Shown here: one piece after another, positions 16,749 through 24,785 of the stretch
How the letters are laid out: every line of letters begins with the position of its first letter
Position numbering within the stretch: position 1 is the first letter of the stretch
Assembly: GCA_900541125.1 (NCBI GenBank)
Contig: UQIK01000003.1
Coordinates: forward strand, 62,001-126,000
DNA length: 64,000 nucleotides
DNA from: an uncultured Collinsella sp.
GTDB lineage: Bacteria > Actinomycetota > Coriobacteriia > Coriobacteriales > Coriobacteriaceae
Direction: 5' to 3'
Translations under genes and position numbers: made by a program
The notes under the pieces: generated by a model
Seen by the model: the letters and a program-made list of their open reading frames with translations, nothing else
Told to the model about the DNA's origin: nothing
Database searches by the model: none

Positions 16749-16813
16749 CGATTTGCCCCGAAAGAGGAGGGCATTGACCTTAGGGTCATGCCCGACGAAT
16801 GAGCGGCAAATCG
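16749..16813. repeat. nested stem-loop in 3' leader of the ABC operon
   Basis: An outer stem (CGATTTGCC with GGCAAATCG) encloses an inner stem (GGGCATTGACC with GGTCATGCCC, one bulge). It lies just past the stop codon of the downstream ABC exporter gene, before the terminator. Confidence 0.5.
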
Positions 16814-16832
16814 GCCATCTCGGCGGGCCGAA

Positions 16833-18752
16833 CTACTCCAGCTCAAACGCTCCGGTATAGAGCTGGTAGTAATATCCGCGCTTGGCGATCAGCTCGTCGT
16901 GGTTGCCGCGCTCGATGATGCGGCCGTGGTCCAGGCAGATGATCGCGTCGGAGTTGCGCACGGTGGAGAGGCGGTGCGCGATGACAAACGTCGTGCGGCC
17001 CTCCATGAGCTTGTCCATGCCCGCCTGCACGATGGCCTCGGTGCGGGTGTCAATGCTCGACGTGGCCTCGTCCAGAATCATCGCCGGCGGATCGGCGACG
17101 GCGGCGCGTGCGATCGAGATCAGCTGGCGCTGGCCCTGCGACAGCTGTGCGCCGTTGCCGGTGAGCATGGTGTCGTAGCCGTCGGGCAGGCGGGTGATAA
17201 AGTCGTCCGCGCCCGCGAGCTTGGCCGCCGCGATGCATTCCTCGTCGGTAGCGTCCAGGTTGCCGTAGCGGATGTTATCCATCACGGTGCCGGTGAACAG
17301 GTTCACGTCCTGCAGCACGACGCCCAGCGAGCGGCGCAGATCGGCCTTGCGGATCTTGTTGACGTTGATGCCGTCGTAGCGAATCTTGCCGTCGGCGATG
17401 TCATAGAAGCGGTTGATGAGGTTGGTGATGGTCGTCTTGCCCGCACCGGTGGCGCCGACAAACGCGACCTTCTGGCCCGGCTTGGCAAACACGGACACGC
17501 CGTGCAGCACCTCGTGGTCGGGCGTGTAGCCAAAGTCGACGTTGTCCATGACCAGGTCGCCGCGCAGTGGCACGTACTCGATCTCGCCGGTTGCACGGTG
17601 CGGATGTTTCCACGCCCACATGCCGGTGTGGTGGTCGGCCTCCTCGAGCTGCCAGGTGTCGGGATTCACCTGTGCGTTGACGAGCGTCACGTAGCCCTCG
17701 TCGGCCTCGGGCTCCTCGTCGAGTAGCTCAAAGATACGCTCGGCGCCGGCAAGGCCCATGACCACGGCGTTGATCTGCTGCGAGATCTGGCCAATCTGGC
17801 CGCAGAACTGCTTGGTCATGTTGAGGAACGGCACCACGACGGCAATGGAGAGCGCCATGCCCGAGAGGCTCAGGTTGGGCACGCCCAGCGCCAGGAAGAT
17901 GCCGCCGGTCAGCGCGACCAGCACGTAGAGCAAGTCGCCCAGGTTCCCGAGGATCGGCATGAGGATGTTGGCGTACATGTTGGCCTTCTGCGAGACCTCG
18001 AAGAGCTTCTCGTTGCGCTCGTCAAAATCGGCCTCGGCGGCGGACTCGTGACAGAACGCCTTGACGACTTTCTGGCCGTTCATGACTTCCTCGATATGGC
18101 CCTCGACCACGCCGAGCTCGGTCTGCTGCGCGATAAAGAAGCGCGCGGAGTTGGAGCCGAGCAGCTTGGTCATAAAGGTCATAAAGGCGACGCCGGCAAT
18201 GATGACCAGGCACATCCACACGCTGTAATACAGCATGATGAAGAACACGGTGACGATGACGATGATCGTCATGAGCAGGTTGGGCAGCGACTGGCTGATC
18301 ATCTGGCGCAGCGTGTCGATGTCGTTGGTGTAGTGGCTCATGATATCGCCGCGCTGGTGCGTGTCGAAGTAGCGGATCGGCAGGTCCTGCATGCGGTTGA
18401 ACATCTTCTCGCGCAGCTTCTCGAGCGAGCCCTGCGTGATGACGGCCATGGCGCGGTTCCAGAACAGCGATGACGCAACGCCCACGGCATAGATGCAGCC
18501 GAGGATGGTCACAAGCTTCAAGATCTTGGGCTGCGCGGCCGTCCAGTCGCCCGACTGCCACGATTCGCTAATGACCTGCAGCGCGCTCTGGAGAAACGTC
18601 GCGCCGATGGAGTTGATGATGGCGCAGAGCACAACGCCGGCGACGACGAGGGGCAAAAGCACCGGGTAGAAGCCAAAGAGCATCTTGATCAGGCGCGTCA
18701 TGGTGCCGCCCTTGCGGTTGCGCGCGCGCTCGGCGGTAGCTGCCTTACTCAT
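16833..18752 (-). CDS. ABC exporter half-transporter, catalytically complete subunit
   Basis: 639 residues: a six-span exporter membrane domain (about 25-330) and an ATPase domain (about 400-639). Walker A is GATGAGKTT, the signature LSQGQRQ, Walker B plus catalytic Glu MILDEATSSIDTRTEA, and the switch His lies in VIAHRLSTV. The start at 18752 (MSKAATAERARN) follows a strong AAGGAGG and overlaps the partner gene by 8 bp, implying translational coupling. With the partner's altered ATPase site the two form a heterodimeric multidrug-type exporter of the BmrCD/LmrCD kind. An insert of about 35 residues rich in His/Trp/Glu precedes the ATPase domain. Confidence 0.9.
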   Translation of the reverse strand: MSKAATAERARNRKGGTMTRLIKMLFGFYPVLLPLVVAGVVLCAIINSIGATFLQSALQVISESWQSGDWTAAQPKILKLVTILGCIYAVGVASSLFWNRAMAVITQGSLEKLREKMFNRMQDLPIRYFDTHQRGDIMSHYTNDIDTLRQMISQSLPNLLMTIIVIVTVFFIMLYYSVWMCLVIIAGVAFMTFMTKLLGSNSARFFIAQQTELGVVEGHIEEVMNGQKVVKAFCHESAAEADFDERNEKLFEVSQKANMYANILMPILGNLGDLLYVLVALTGGIFLALGVPNLSLSGMALSIAVVVPFLNMTKQFCGQIGQISQQINAVVMGLAGAERIFELLDEEPEADEGYVTLVNAQVNPDTWQLEEADHHTGMWAWKHPHRATGEIEYVPLRGDLVMDNVDFGYTPDHEVLHGVSVFAKPGQKVAFVGATGAGKTTITNLINRFYDIADGKIRYDGINVNKIRKADLRRSLGVVLQDVNLFTGTVMDNIRYGNLDATDEECIAAAKLAGADDFITRLPDGYDTMLTGNGAQLSQGQRQLISIARAAVADPPAMILDEATSSIDTRTEAIVQAGMDKLMEGRTTFVIAHRLSTVRNSDAIICLDHGRIIERGNHDELIAKRGYYYQLYTGAFELE

Positions 18753-20568
18753 GCGCCTCGCCTCCTTCCTGGATCTGAGCTTGCGGTGCGGATGCCTCGG
18801 TGTCGGCTGCGGCGGTCTCGGCCGCCTCCTCGCCCTCGGCACTCATCTTATTTTGCGAGGTAAAGGTCTCGCGGTAGATCTCGCTCGTCTTGAGCAGCTC
18901 ATCGTGGTTGCCGATGTCCTTGATGCGGCCGCCCTCCATGACGATGATGCGGTCGGCGTCCTGCACGGAGCTGATGCGCTGGGCGATGATGAGCTTGGTC
19001 GTGTTGGGCAGGTAGCTCGCCAGGCCCTCGCGGATCTTGGCGTCGGTCTTGGTGTCGACGGCGCTCGTGGAGTCGTCCAGGATCAGAATCTTGGGGCGAC
19101 GCAGCAGGGCGCGCGCGATGCACAGGCGCTGCTTCTGGCCGCCGGAGACGTTGGAGCCGCCCTGCTCAATCCAGGTGTCGTAGCCCTTGGGGAAGCCGTC
19201 GACAAACTCGTCGGCGCAGGCCAGATGCGCCGCCTCGCGGACTTCCTCGTCGGTGGCGTTTGGGTCGCCCCAGCGCAGGTTCTCGGCGATGGTGCCGCTA
19301 AACAGCACGTTTTTCTGCAGGACCATGGCTACCTGGTGGCGCAGCGCGTCCAGGTCGTAGTCGCGCACGTCCACGCCGCCGACGCGCACGGTGCCCTCCG
19401 TGACATCGTACAGGCGGGCGATCAGGTTCACGAGCGTCGACTTGGCCGAGCCGGTGCCACCGATAATGCCGATGGTCTCGCCGCTCTTAATATGCAGGTC
19501 GATATCGTCGAGCGCCTGGCGGCGGGCATGCTCGGAATACTTAAAGCTCACGTGATCGAAGTCGATGGAGCCGTCGGCAACCTCGTGCACGGGCTCGGTC
19601 GGGTTGGCGATCGTGGGCTCGGCGGCCAGCACCTCGGTAATGCGGTGCGCCGACTCGTCTGCCATGGTTACCATGACAAAGATCATCGACAGCTGCATTA
19701 GGCTCATCAGAATCTGGAAGCCGTAGGTAAAGATGGAGGAGAGCTGGCCCACGTCGAACAGGGTGCCCTGGCTCGTGATGATGAGCTCGGAACCCAGGTA
19801 GATGATGACGACGAACGCGCCGTTGACGCAGATGTTCATCATGGGGTTGTTGAAGGCGAGCAGCTTCTCGGCGCGGGTGAAGTCCATCTGGACGTCGCGC
19901 GCGGCGGTGGCGAACTTCTCCTTCTCGTAGTCCTGGCGCACGTAACTCTTGACCACGCGCATGCCGGTGACGTTTTCCTCAACCGACTCGTTGAGCGCGT
20001 CGTACTTACGGAAGACGCGGGCAAAGATCGGGCGCACCTTATAGATGATGAAGAACAGGCCAAAGCCCAGCAGCGGAATGATGACCAGGTAGACCATGGC
20101 GACGCTGCCGCCCATGGCGTATGCCATGGTAAAGGCAAAGACCAGCACCAGCGGCGCGCGCACGGCGATGCGGATGAGCATCATAAAGGCCTGCTGCACG
20201 TTGTTGATGTCGGTGGTGAGGCGGGTGACGAGCGAGGAGCTCGAGAACTCGTCGATGTTGGCGAAGCTGAACGTCTGGATCTTGTAGAACAGGTCGCGAC
20301 GCAGGTTCTTGGCAAAGCCGCAGCTGGCATGGCTGCAGGTGATGCCCGCGGCGGCGCCAAAGGCGAGTGACGTCAGCGCGATGAGTACGAGAAGGCCGGC
20401 GGTGGGCAGCATCTCGGTAACGGCGGTGCCGTCCTTGATGGCGTCGATCATGTCGGCGGTGATAAACGGGATCATCATCTGGCAGATTACCTCGCCAAGC
20501 ACCAGCAGCGGCGTGGCGATCGTGACCTTCATGTAATCGCGGATGCTGCCCATGAGAGTTTTAATCAT
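18745..20568 (-). CDS. ABC exporter half-transporter, degenerate-site subunit
   Basis: 607 residues, six-span membrane domain followed by an ATPase domain. Walker A reads GGTGSAKST (Ala for the usual Gly), the signature is NVSGGQKQ, and Walker B is followed by Asp instead of Glu (LILDDSTSAVD), with Gln replacing the switch His (IIAQRISSV). These changes mark the non-catalytic subunit in heterodimeric exporters, complementing the neighbouring complete subunit. The C-terminal tail is Ala/Glu-rich. Its start overlaps the end of the marR gene by 8 bp; GGGAGGA precedes ATG 20568. Confidence 0.9.
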   Translation of the reverse strand: MIKTLMGSIRDYMKVTIATPLLVLGEVICQMMIPFITADMIDAIKDGTAVTEMLPTAGLLVLIALTSLAFGAAAGITCSHASCGFAKNLRRDLFYKIQTFSFANIDEFSSSSLVTRLTTDINNVQQAFMMLIRIAVRAPLVLVFAFTMAYAMGGSVAMVYLVIIPLLGFGLFFIIYKVRPIFARVFRKYDALNESVEENVTGMRVVKSYVRQDYEKEKFATAARDVQMDFTRAEKLLAFNNPMMNICVNGAFVVIIYLGSELIITSQGTLFDVGQLSSIFTYGFQILMSLMQLSMIFVMVTMADESAHRITEVLAAEPTIANPTEPVHEVADGSIDFDHVSFKYSEHARRQALDDIDLHIKSGETIGIIGGTGSAKSTLVNLIARLYDVTEGTVRVGGVDVRDYDLDALRHQVAMVLQKNVLFSGTIAENLRWGDPNATDEEVREAAHLACADEFVDGFPKGYDTWIEQGGSNVSGGQKQRLCIARALLRRPKILILDDSTSAVDTKTDAKIREGLASYLPNTTKLIIAQRISSVQDADRIIVMEGGRIKDIGNHDELLKTSEIYRETFTSQNKMSAEGEEAAETAAADTEASAPQAQIQEGGEAHE

Positions 20569-21067
20569 CCAGTTCCTCCCAGGTTACGCGGATTTTCTCA
20601 AGCATTTCGGCGAGCTGTTCGCGCTCGTCGTGAGTGAGGGCACTAAAGGCCTGCTCCCTAAAGCGGATGCGGGCGGCCTGGTCGATGCGGGCCTTCTCCC
20701 AGCCGACTTCGGTCAGGCGAATGGTGAGCTGCCGGCGATCTTTTGGATTGCGGCTGCGCTCGATGATGCCGGCGCACTCGAGCTTGGACAAGATCTCGGA
20801 AAGCGACCCCGGCTTGAGGTCGAAGTGCATGCCGAGTTCCTGCTGCGACATCTCGCCGTTTTCCTGCTTGGCGAGCAAGCAGACGATGGGCGCCTTGCCG
20901 GACACGCCGCCGCCGTGAAAGTGCATGTAGTGGCCACAAAAGCCCAGGCCGCTCAGGATGCGCTTGGCGAGCTTGTCTTCGGCGCTGACCGCTTCGGGCA
21001 TGTCTGCCGGTTGCAATGGGTCGCCGCCGGGTTTGTGCGTGCGAAGGTTAATTGGTTCGTCACACAT
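20561..21067 (-). CDS. MarR-family transcriptional regulator
   Basis: 168 residues with a central winged helix (MSQQELGMHFDLKPGSLSEILSKLECAGIIERSRNPKDRRQLTIRLTEVG). The DRR wing motif is intact. It is the first gene of the exporter operon (8-bp overlap with the next gene) and so probably an autorepressor whose release by a toxic ligand induces the ABC pump. AAAGGAGCG precedes ATG 21067. The N-terminal 45 residues before the DNA-binding fold are longer than usual. Confidence 0.85.
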   Translation of the reverse strand: MCDEPINLRTHKPGGDPLQPADMPEAVSAEDKLAKRILSGLGFCGHYMHFHGGGVSGKAPIVCLLAKQENGEMSQQELGMHFDLKPGSLSEILSKLECAGIIERSRNPKDRRQLTIRLTEVGWEKARIDQAARIRFREQAFSALTHDEREQLAEMLEKIRVTWEELDD

Positions 21068-21088
21068 GAATTCGTATCGCTCCTTTCT

Positions 21089-21124
21089 TTAGTTAGGTAG
21101 TGGGATTGTTTTGTGCCTAACCAA
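21089..21124 (-). promoter_or_regulatory. candidate MarR operator/promoter
   Basis: TTAGTTAGG (21089-21097) is repeated in inverse at 21116-21124 (8 of 9), flanking an 18-bp spacer. On the minus strand TTGGTT at the upstream arm could be the -35 box. The position immediately upstream of the regulator fits autoregulation. Confidence 0.45.
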
Positions 21125-21166
21125 TCTAGGAGCATGAGAAATGAATGTCAAGGTACCAAACTTATT

Positions 21167-21392
21167 AAGTTACGGCGTTTTACCAAACGCCGTAACCGCT
21201 CGACGCTGCGCGGGTCGCATTTGGACAATCTGACGTTCAACTTCAAGGGCGCGACCAGAAGGTCAGCGCCCTTTCGTTTCACGTCATCTTGTCTCAAATG
21301 CGACTCGCTCGCTGTCGTTGCCAAAACATCGACGTTGCCCTTTTTGGCACTTGGGACATTCCTCTTGTGCCGGCAGATGGGGACACTCCTTG
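21167..21392 (+). ncRNA. structured repeat element, copy 1
   Basis: Hairpin I is TTACGGCGTTTtaccAAACGCCGTAA. A long-range stem pairs GCATTTG (21227) with CAAATGC (21296); inside it is hairpin III, AAGGGCGC...GCGCCCTT around GACCAGAAGGTCA. The tail is GTTGCCAAAACATCGACGTTGCC, then a REP-like hairpin GGCAC...GTGCC (21346-21371). Copy 2 at 60854 is nearly identical; copies 3 and 4 keep the fold with different stems. It lies between the divergent marR and pdxY genes. RNA status is inferred from paired changes, not shown. Confidence 0.55.
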
Positions 21393-21554
21393 TCAAGGCT
21401 TGGTGCAAAAGGGGACAGGCTGCCCCCTCGTTTCCGAAACCTTTCCGCAACAATTTGCCCTTCGTGCCGCTCGACTCCGCTCGCAACGTCCCCTGCGCTA
21501 CACTTAGTCGCACTGTGGCGCTGCTGCGTCGTGCCCGAACCAAGGGAGACCCTC

Positions 21555-22379
21555 ATGAAGAACACTCAGCTGCTGCTGATCAACGATATGTGCGGCTACG
21601 GCAAGGTTGCGCTTTCCGCCATGCTGCCGGTGCTGTCGCATATGGGCTACCGCATCCACAATCTGCCGACGGCGCTGGTGTCCGATACGCTCAACTATCC
21701 CAAGTTCTACATCCACGACACCACGGAGTACGTGCGCCAAAGCCTCGCTATCTGGGAGGAGCTCGGCTTTGAGTTCGATGCCATCTCGACCGGCTTTATC
21801 GTGACCGAGGAAGAGACGCGCATCATCTCGGACTTTTGCCACCGCCGTGCGCAAAAGGGCACCAAGGTGTTCGTCGACCCCATCATGGGCGACAACGGCA
21901 AGCTCTATGCGGGCGTGCCCGAGTCCACGATTGGCCTTATGCGGCATCTGCTGGAGTGCGCAGACTACGCGGTGCCAAACTACACCGAGGCGTGCCTGCT
22001 CACCGATGCGCCCATTGCCGAGCAAATCACGCCCGATGAGGGCCGCGTTCTTGTGGATGCCGTGCGCGCCCTGGGCGCCAAGTCGGTGGTCATTACGAGT
22101 GCCGTGGTCGACGGCACGAACGCCGTTATCGGTTACGACCATGTGGCGGGGGAGTACTTCACGATTCCCTTCGACCTGATTCCGGTCTACTTCCCGGGCA
22201 CGGGCGACACGTTCTCGGCGGTGCTCGTCGGCCGCGTGATGGCGGGCTGGAGTCTGCAGCGCGCGACGTCCGATGCCATGCGTGTGGTGGCTGAGCTTAT
22301 CGAGCGCAATGCCGACCAAGAGGACAAGTCGGCTGGCCTTCCCATCGAGGCCTGCCTGGATGTGGTTGACCATGAGTAA
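21555..22379 (+). CDS. pdxY: pyridoxal/pyridoxamine kinase (PdxY-like)
   Basis: 274 residues of the ribokinase fold. The N-terminus MKNTQLLLINDMCGYGKVALSAMLPVLSHMG and the ATP/anion-hole motif FPGTGDTFSAVLVG (Asp being the catalytic base) are typical of bacterial pyridoxamine kinases that regenerate pyridoxal 5'-phosphate. VFVDPIMGDNGKLY is the other family block. The start at 21555 follows AAGGGAG. Its last 8 bp overlap the next gene, implying coupling. A hydroxymethylpyrimidine kinase function is less likely from length and motifs. Confidence 0.85.
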   Translation: MKNTQLLLINDMCGYGKVALSAMLPVLSHMGYRIHNLPTALVSDTLNYPKFYIHDTTEYVRQSLAIWEELGFEFDAISTGFIVTEEETRIISDFCHRRAQKGTKVFVDPIMGDNGKLYAGVPESTIGLMRHLLECADYAVPNYTEACLLTDAPIAEQITPDEGRVLVDAVRALGAKSVVITSAVVDGTNAVIGYDHVAGEYFTIPFDLIPVYFPGTGDTFSAVLVGRVMAGWSLQRATSDAMRVVAELIERNADQEDKSAGLPIEACLDVVDHE

Positions 22380-22701
22380 TGCTGGCGAGGGCGGCATCAA
22401 GCCTGCGGGCGAGAACAAGCCGCTCGGCGCGCCGCGTGGCAAGCGTCCGCGTATCCGCGTGAGCTGCGTGGACCAGCTGGGTGCGTGCCGCTGCCACCAT
22501 GGTCACAAGCCGGGCGACGTTTTTGACTTCGACCGAGACCGCGGCAAGATGTGCGCCATGGCCTGTCACGTGGGCTTTCCCTATATCGATATCCTGCGCT
22601 ATGGCGGAACCGTGCCTGGCAACGAGCCCGGCACGGCAAAGTTCTGCTGCCCCGAAGTCGATACACTGAACGTCTGGCTTGCCGAGATCGTAGACGAATA
22701 G
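22372..22701 (+). CDS. small Cys-rich protein, TIGR04076-like
   Basis: 109 residues with an N-terminal Gly/Lys/Pro-rich stretch, then IRVSCVDQLGACRCHHGHKPGD, KMCAMACHVGFPYIDILRYGG and KFCCPEVDTLNVWLAEI. Eight cysteines in four clusters and neighbouring His residues suggest metal or Fe-S binding. The pattern agrees with the uncharacterised TIGR04076 family. The start overlaps the pdxY stop (ATGAGTAA), so the two are probably co-translated. Function unknown. Confidence 0.7.
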   Translation: MSNAGEGGIKPAGENKPLGAPRGKRPRIRVSCVDQLGACRCHHGHKPGDVFDFDRDRGKMCAMACHVGFPYIDILRYGGTVPGNEPGTAKFCCPEVDTLNVWLAEIVDE

Positions 22702-22710
22702 TTGAGCGCA

Positions 22711-22741
22711 ATGTGACAAAGGGACAGTTCTTTTGTCGCAT
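22711..22741. repeat. REP-like palindrome
   Basis: ATGTGACAAAG...TTTTGTCGCAT with centre GGACAGTTC. It is a member of the dispersed hairpin family, placed just after the small Cys-rich gene. Confidence 0.7.
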
Positions 22742-22768
22742 CCGCCGGTGATGCTCCTTCTTTTTTGC

Positions 22769-22885
22769 TTATAATCCTAAATCTCTGCATTTCATCTGAT
22801 TTTAGGTTATAAAAATTCTGCGTTTCATCGATAATCAAGCATATAAAACTTTGCATTTCATTCGATGACACCGAGGGGAGAGCCT
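22769..22885 (+). promoter_or_regulatory. three 33-bp-phased iterons upstream of the AAA/DUF4143 gene
   Basis: TGCRTTTCAT occurs at 22786-22795, 22819-22828 and 22852-22861, exactly 33 bp apart, each preceded by TATAA (22770, 22808, 22842). The block is AT-rich within a GC-rich chromosome and ends 24 bp before the start codon. The phasing of about three helical turns on one face suggests cooperative protein binding; the TATAA boxes may serve as -10 elements. Confidence 0.55.
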
Positions 22886-24247
22886 ATGCTGCGCAGGAAA
22901 ATAGCGGCAGAGCTGGAGCGTTGGCTGAAGTCTTCCGAGCAAAAGGCCTTGTTCATTACGGGTTCTCGCCAGATTGGCAAAAGCTATTCGATTCGCGCAT
23001 TTGGCAAAGCCAACCATGCAACCTACATCGAGCTTAACCTCATGGAAAATCGTCAGGCAAAAGACGCTCTTATCGAGGCGCGGGATGCCGATGATTTCAT
23101 CAGCAGGGTGACGCTTCTCTCGGGAAAGTCGATAGCGCCGGGCAAAACGCTCGTGTTTATCGATGAGGTCCAAGAGGCCCCCGACATCATGACGATGGCA
23201 AAGTTCCTTGTTGAGGATGGGCGCTGCCACTGGGCGTTTTCGGGGTCAATGCTCGGGACTCAGTTCAAGGGCGTCAGATCCTATCCCGTGGGATATGTTC
23301 ACGAGCTTAGGATGTTCCCGCTCGATTTTGAGGAGTTTTGCTGGGCAATCGGGGTGAGCGAAGGGGCTCGCCAAACGATACGCGACGCGTGCATCAACGA
23401 GAAGCCCATTCCTGGTTACATTCATGACGCGATGATGGCAAACTTCAGGACCTATACCGTTGTCGGTGGAATGCCAGAGGTCGTGCAGCGTTTCCTTGAC
23501 ACGCGGGGCGACCTTGCCTTTGTTCGTCAGCTGCAGTCAGAGCTCAACGAACAGTACCGACGGGATATCTCCAAGTATGCAAGCGGGCGAGCCCTTCAGG
23601 TGCAGAGCATCTACGATCAGCTCCCTATTATGCTCGAGGGCGAAAACAAGCGCTTCGTGCTCAATTCCATTGACCCCAAGGCTCACTACGAGAAGTATCA
23701 GCGAGATTTTGTATGGCTTGTCGATGCCGGCGTTGCTCTCAAAGCCGATATCGTAACCGAGCCAAAATCGCCCCTGCTCAAGACGGCACGGCCATCGCAG
23801 TTCAAGCTATATCAATCGGATACGGGCATGTTGATGGCGCGCTACCCCGTTGGAGTCGCCCAAGCGGCGTATCTTGATAGCAAGGAGCCCAATCTGGGTG
23901 GCATTTACGAAAACGTGGTGGCTCAGCAGCTGGCTGCCCAAAATCGCCAGCTTTACTACTACCAGACAAAAAAGCGCGGTGAAGTGGACTTTGTGGTCGA
24001 TGGGCCGGATGGGACGGCTGTTCCGATCGAGGTTAAGTCGGGCTCCTATTACCACGCGCACGCTGCGCTCGGTCATGTGCTTGATACGGCTGAATATGGC
24101 GTAAGGCTCGGGATTGTTTTCTCGAGAGGCAACGTTGAGCGCAACGGAGCGGTTCTCTATTTACCGCTATATGCGACCTGGGCCCTTTCGGATGTTTTGG
24201 GCGACTCCTGCGTCGAGGGGATAAAGCTGGAGGTCAAGCCGGTCTAG
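22886..24247 (+). CDS. AAA ATPase with C-terminal DUF4143 nuclease-like domain
   Basis: 453 residues. The N-terminal AAA_14 part has Walker A GSRQIGKSYSI near residue 26, Walker B VFIDEVQEAPD near 95 and sensor-like FSGSML. The DUF4143 part (about 200-440) carries a PD-(D/E)XK-like core, RGEVDFVVDGPDGTAVPIEVKSG. Such proteins are widespread, often horizontally spread, and without an agreed function. ATG 22886 follows GGGGAGAG. Codon use is less GC-biased than neighbours and the upstream region is AT-rich, consistent with acquisition. There is no associated partner gene. Confidence 0.88.
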   Translation: MLRRKIAAELERWLKSSEQKALFITGSRQIGKSYSIRAFGKANHATYIELNLMENRQAKDALIEARDADDFISRVTLLSGKSIAPGKTLVFIDEVQEAPDIMTMAKFLVEDGRCHWAFSGSMLGTQFKGVRSYPVGYVHELRMFPLDFEEFCWAIGVSEGARQTIRDACINEKPIPGYIHDAMMANFRTYTVVGGMPEVVQRFLDTRGDLAFVRQLQSELNEQYRRDISKYASGRALQVQSIYDQLPIMLEGENKRFVLNSIDPKAHYEKYQRDFVWLVDAGVALKADIVTEPKSPLLKTARPSQFKLYQSDTGMLMARYPVGVAQAAYLDSKEPNLGGIYENVVAQQLAAQNRQLYYYQTKKRGEVDFVVDGPDGTAVPIEVKSGSYYHAHAALGHVLDTAEYGVRLGIVFSRGNVERNGAVLYLPLYATWALSDVLGDSCVEGIKLEVKPV

Positions 24248-24293
24248 GGCCAGTCCCGGATGTGACAAAGGCGTGGCCCGCGACCTCGATTGC

Positions 24294-24740
24294 CTACAGC
24301 TGCTCGAGCATGGCCGTGCAGCCGGCGAGCACGTCGCGGTAGGTGGCATCGAAGTTGCCGGTGTACCAGGGATCGGCCACGTCGCCGGGGCGATCAGTCC
24401 AATTGAGCAAGCGCGTAATCTTGCCGTCGGGGTCGTCGCCAAAGATGCGACGCAGGCCACGCGCGTTCTCAGCATCCATATAGACAATATGGTCCCAGTC
24501 GCCATACTCCGCGCGACGCACCTGACGTGCGCGATGTGCGACGACGGGAATCCCGACCTCGCGTAGCTTGGCAACGGTACCGTGATGTGGCGGGTTGCCA
24601 ATCTCCTCGGTCGAGGTCGCAGCGGAATCGATGACAAATTCGCCCTCGCGCCCGGCGCGGCGCACCAACTCGGTAAACACCGACTCAGCCATCGTCGAGC
24701 GACAGATATTCCCATAACAGATAAACAGTACGCGTTGCAT
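24294..24740 (-). CDS. low-molecular-weight protein-tyrosine phosphatase
   Basis: 148 residues. The P-loop is at the N-terminus, Cys8-Y-G-N-I-C-Arg14-Ser15, and the general-acid loop is DPWYTGN near residue 123, the canonical pair for this family. Start 24740 is chosen because MQRVLFICYGNICRS is the normal family N-terminus and AAAGGAAA precedes it. It dephosphorylates protein Tyr or Arg; no bacterial tyrosine kinase is nearby. A half REP sequence (TGTGACAAAG, 24261) lies beyond its stop. Confidence 0.9.
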   Translation of the reverse strand: MQRVLFICYGNICRSTMAESVFTELVRRAGREGEFVIDSAATSTEEIGNPPHHGTVAKLREVGIPVVAHRARQVRRAEYGDWDHIVYMDAENARGLRRIFGDDPDGKITRLLNWTDRPGDVADPWYTGNFDATYRDVLAGCTAMLEQL

Positions 24741-24785
24741 ATGCGGTTTCCTTTCGATCGTCATCATCGAGCTCGAGTATCGCAT

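Noticed and set aside
16422..16846. Overlapping frames of 126 and 129 codons on both strands over the alternating repeat array
   Set aside because: Their sequence is just the translated GGGAAAC/GGATCCC-type repeats; no ribosome site and no domain. Treated as a repeat region.
18745..20568. Non-canonical Walker A (GSAKST) and DDSTS read as a pseudogene sign
   Set aside because: The frame is intact and these substitutions are normal for the non-catalytic half of heterodimeric ABC exporters.
21113..21772. A 219-codon plus-strand frame through structured copy 1 and the start of pdxY
   Set aside because: It runs in a different frame from the pdxY product and mostly translates the repeat element; no family resemblance.
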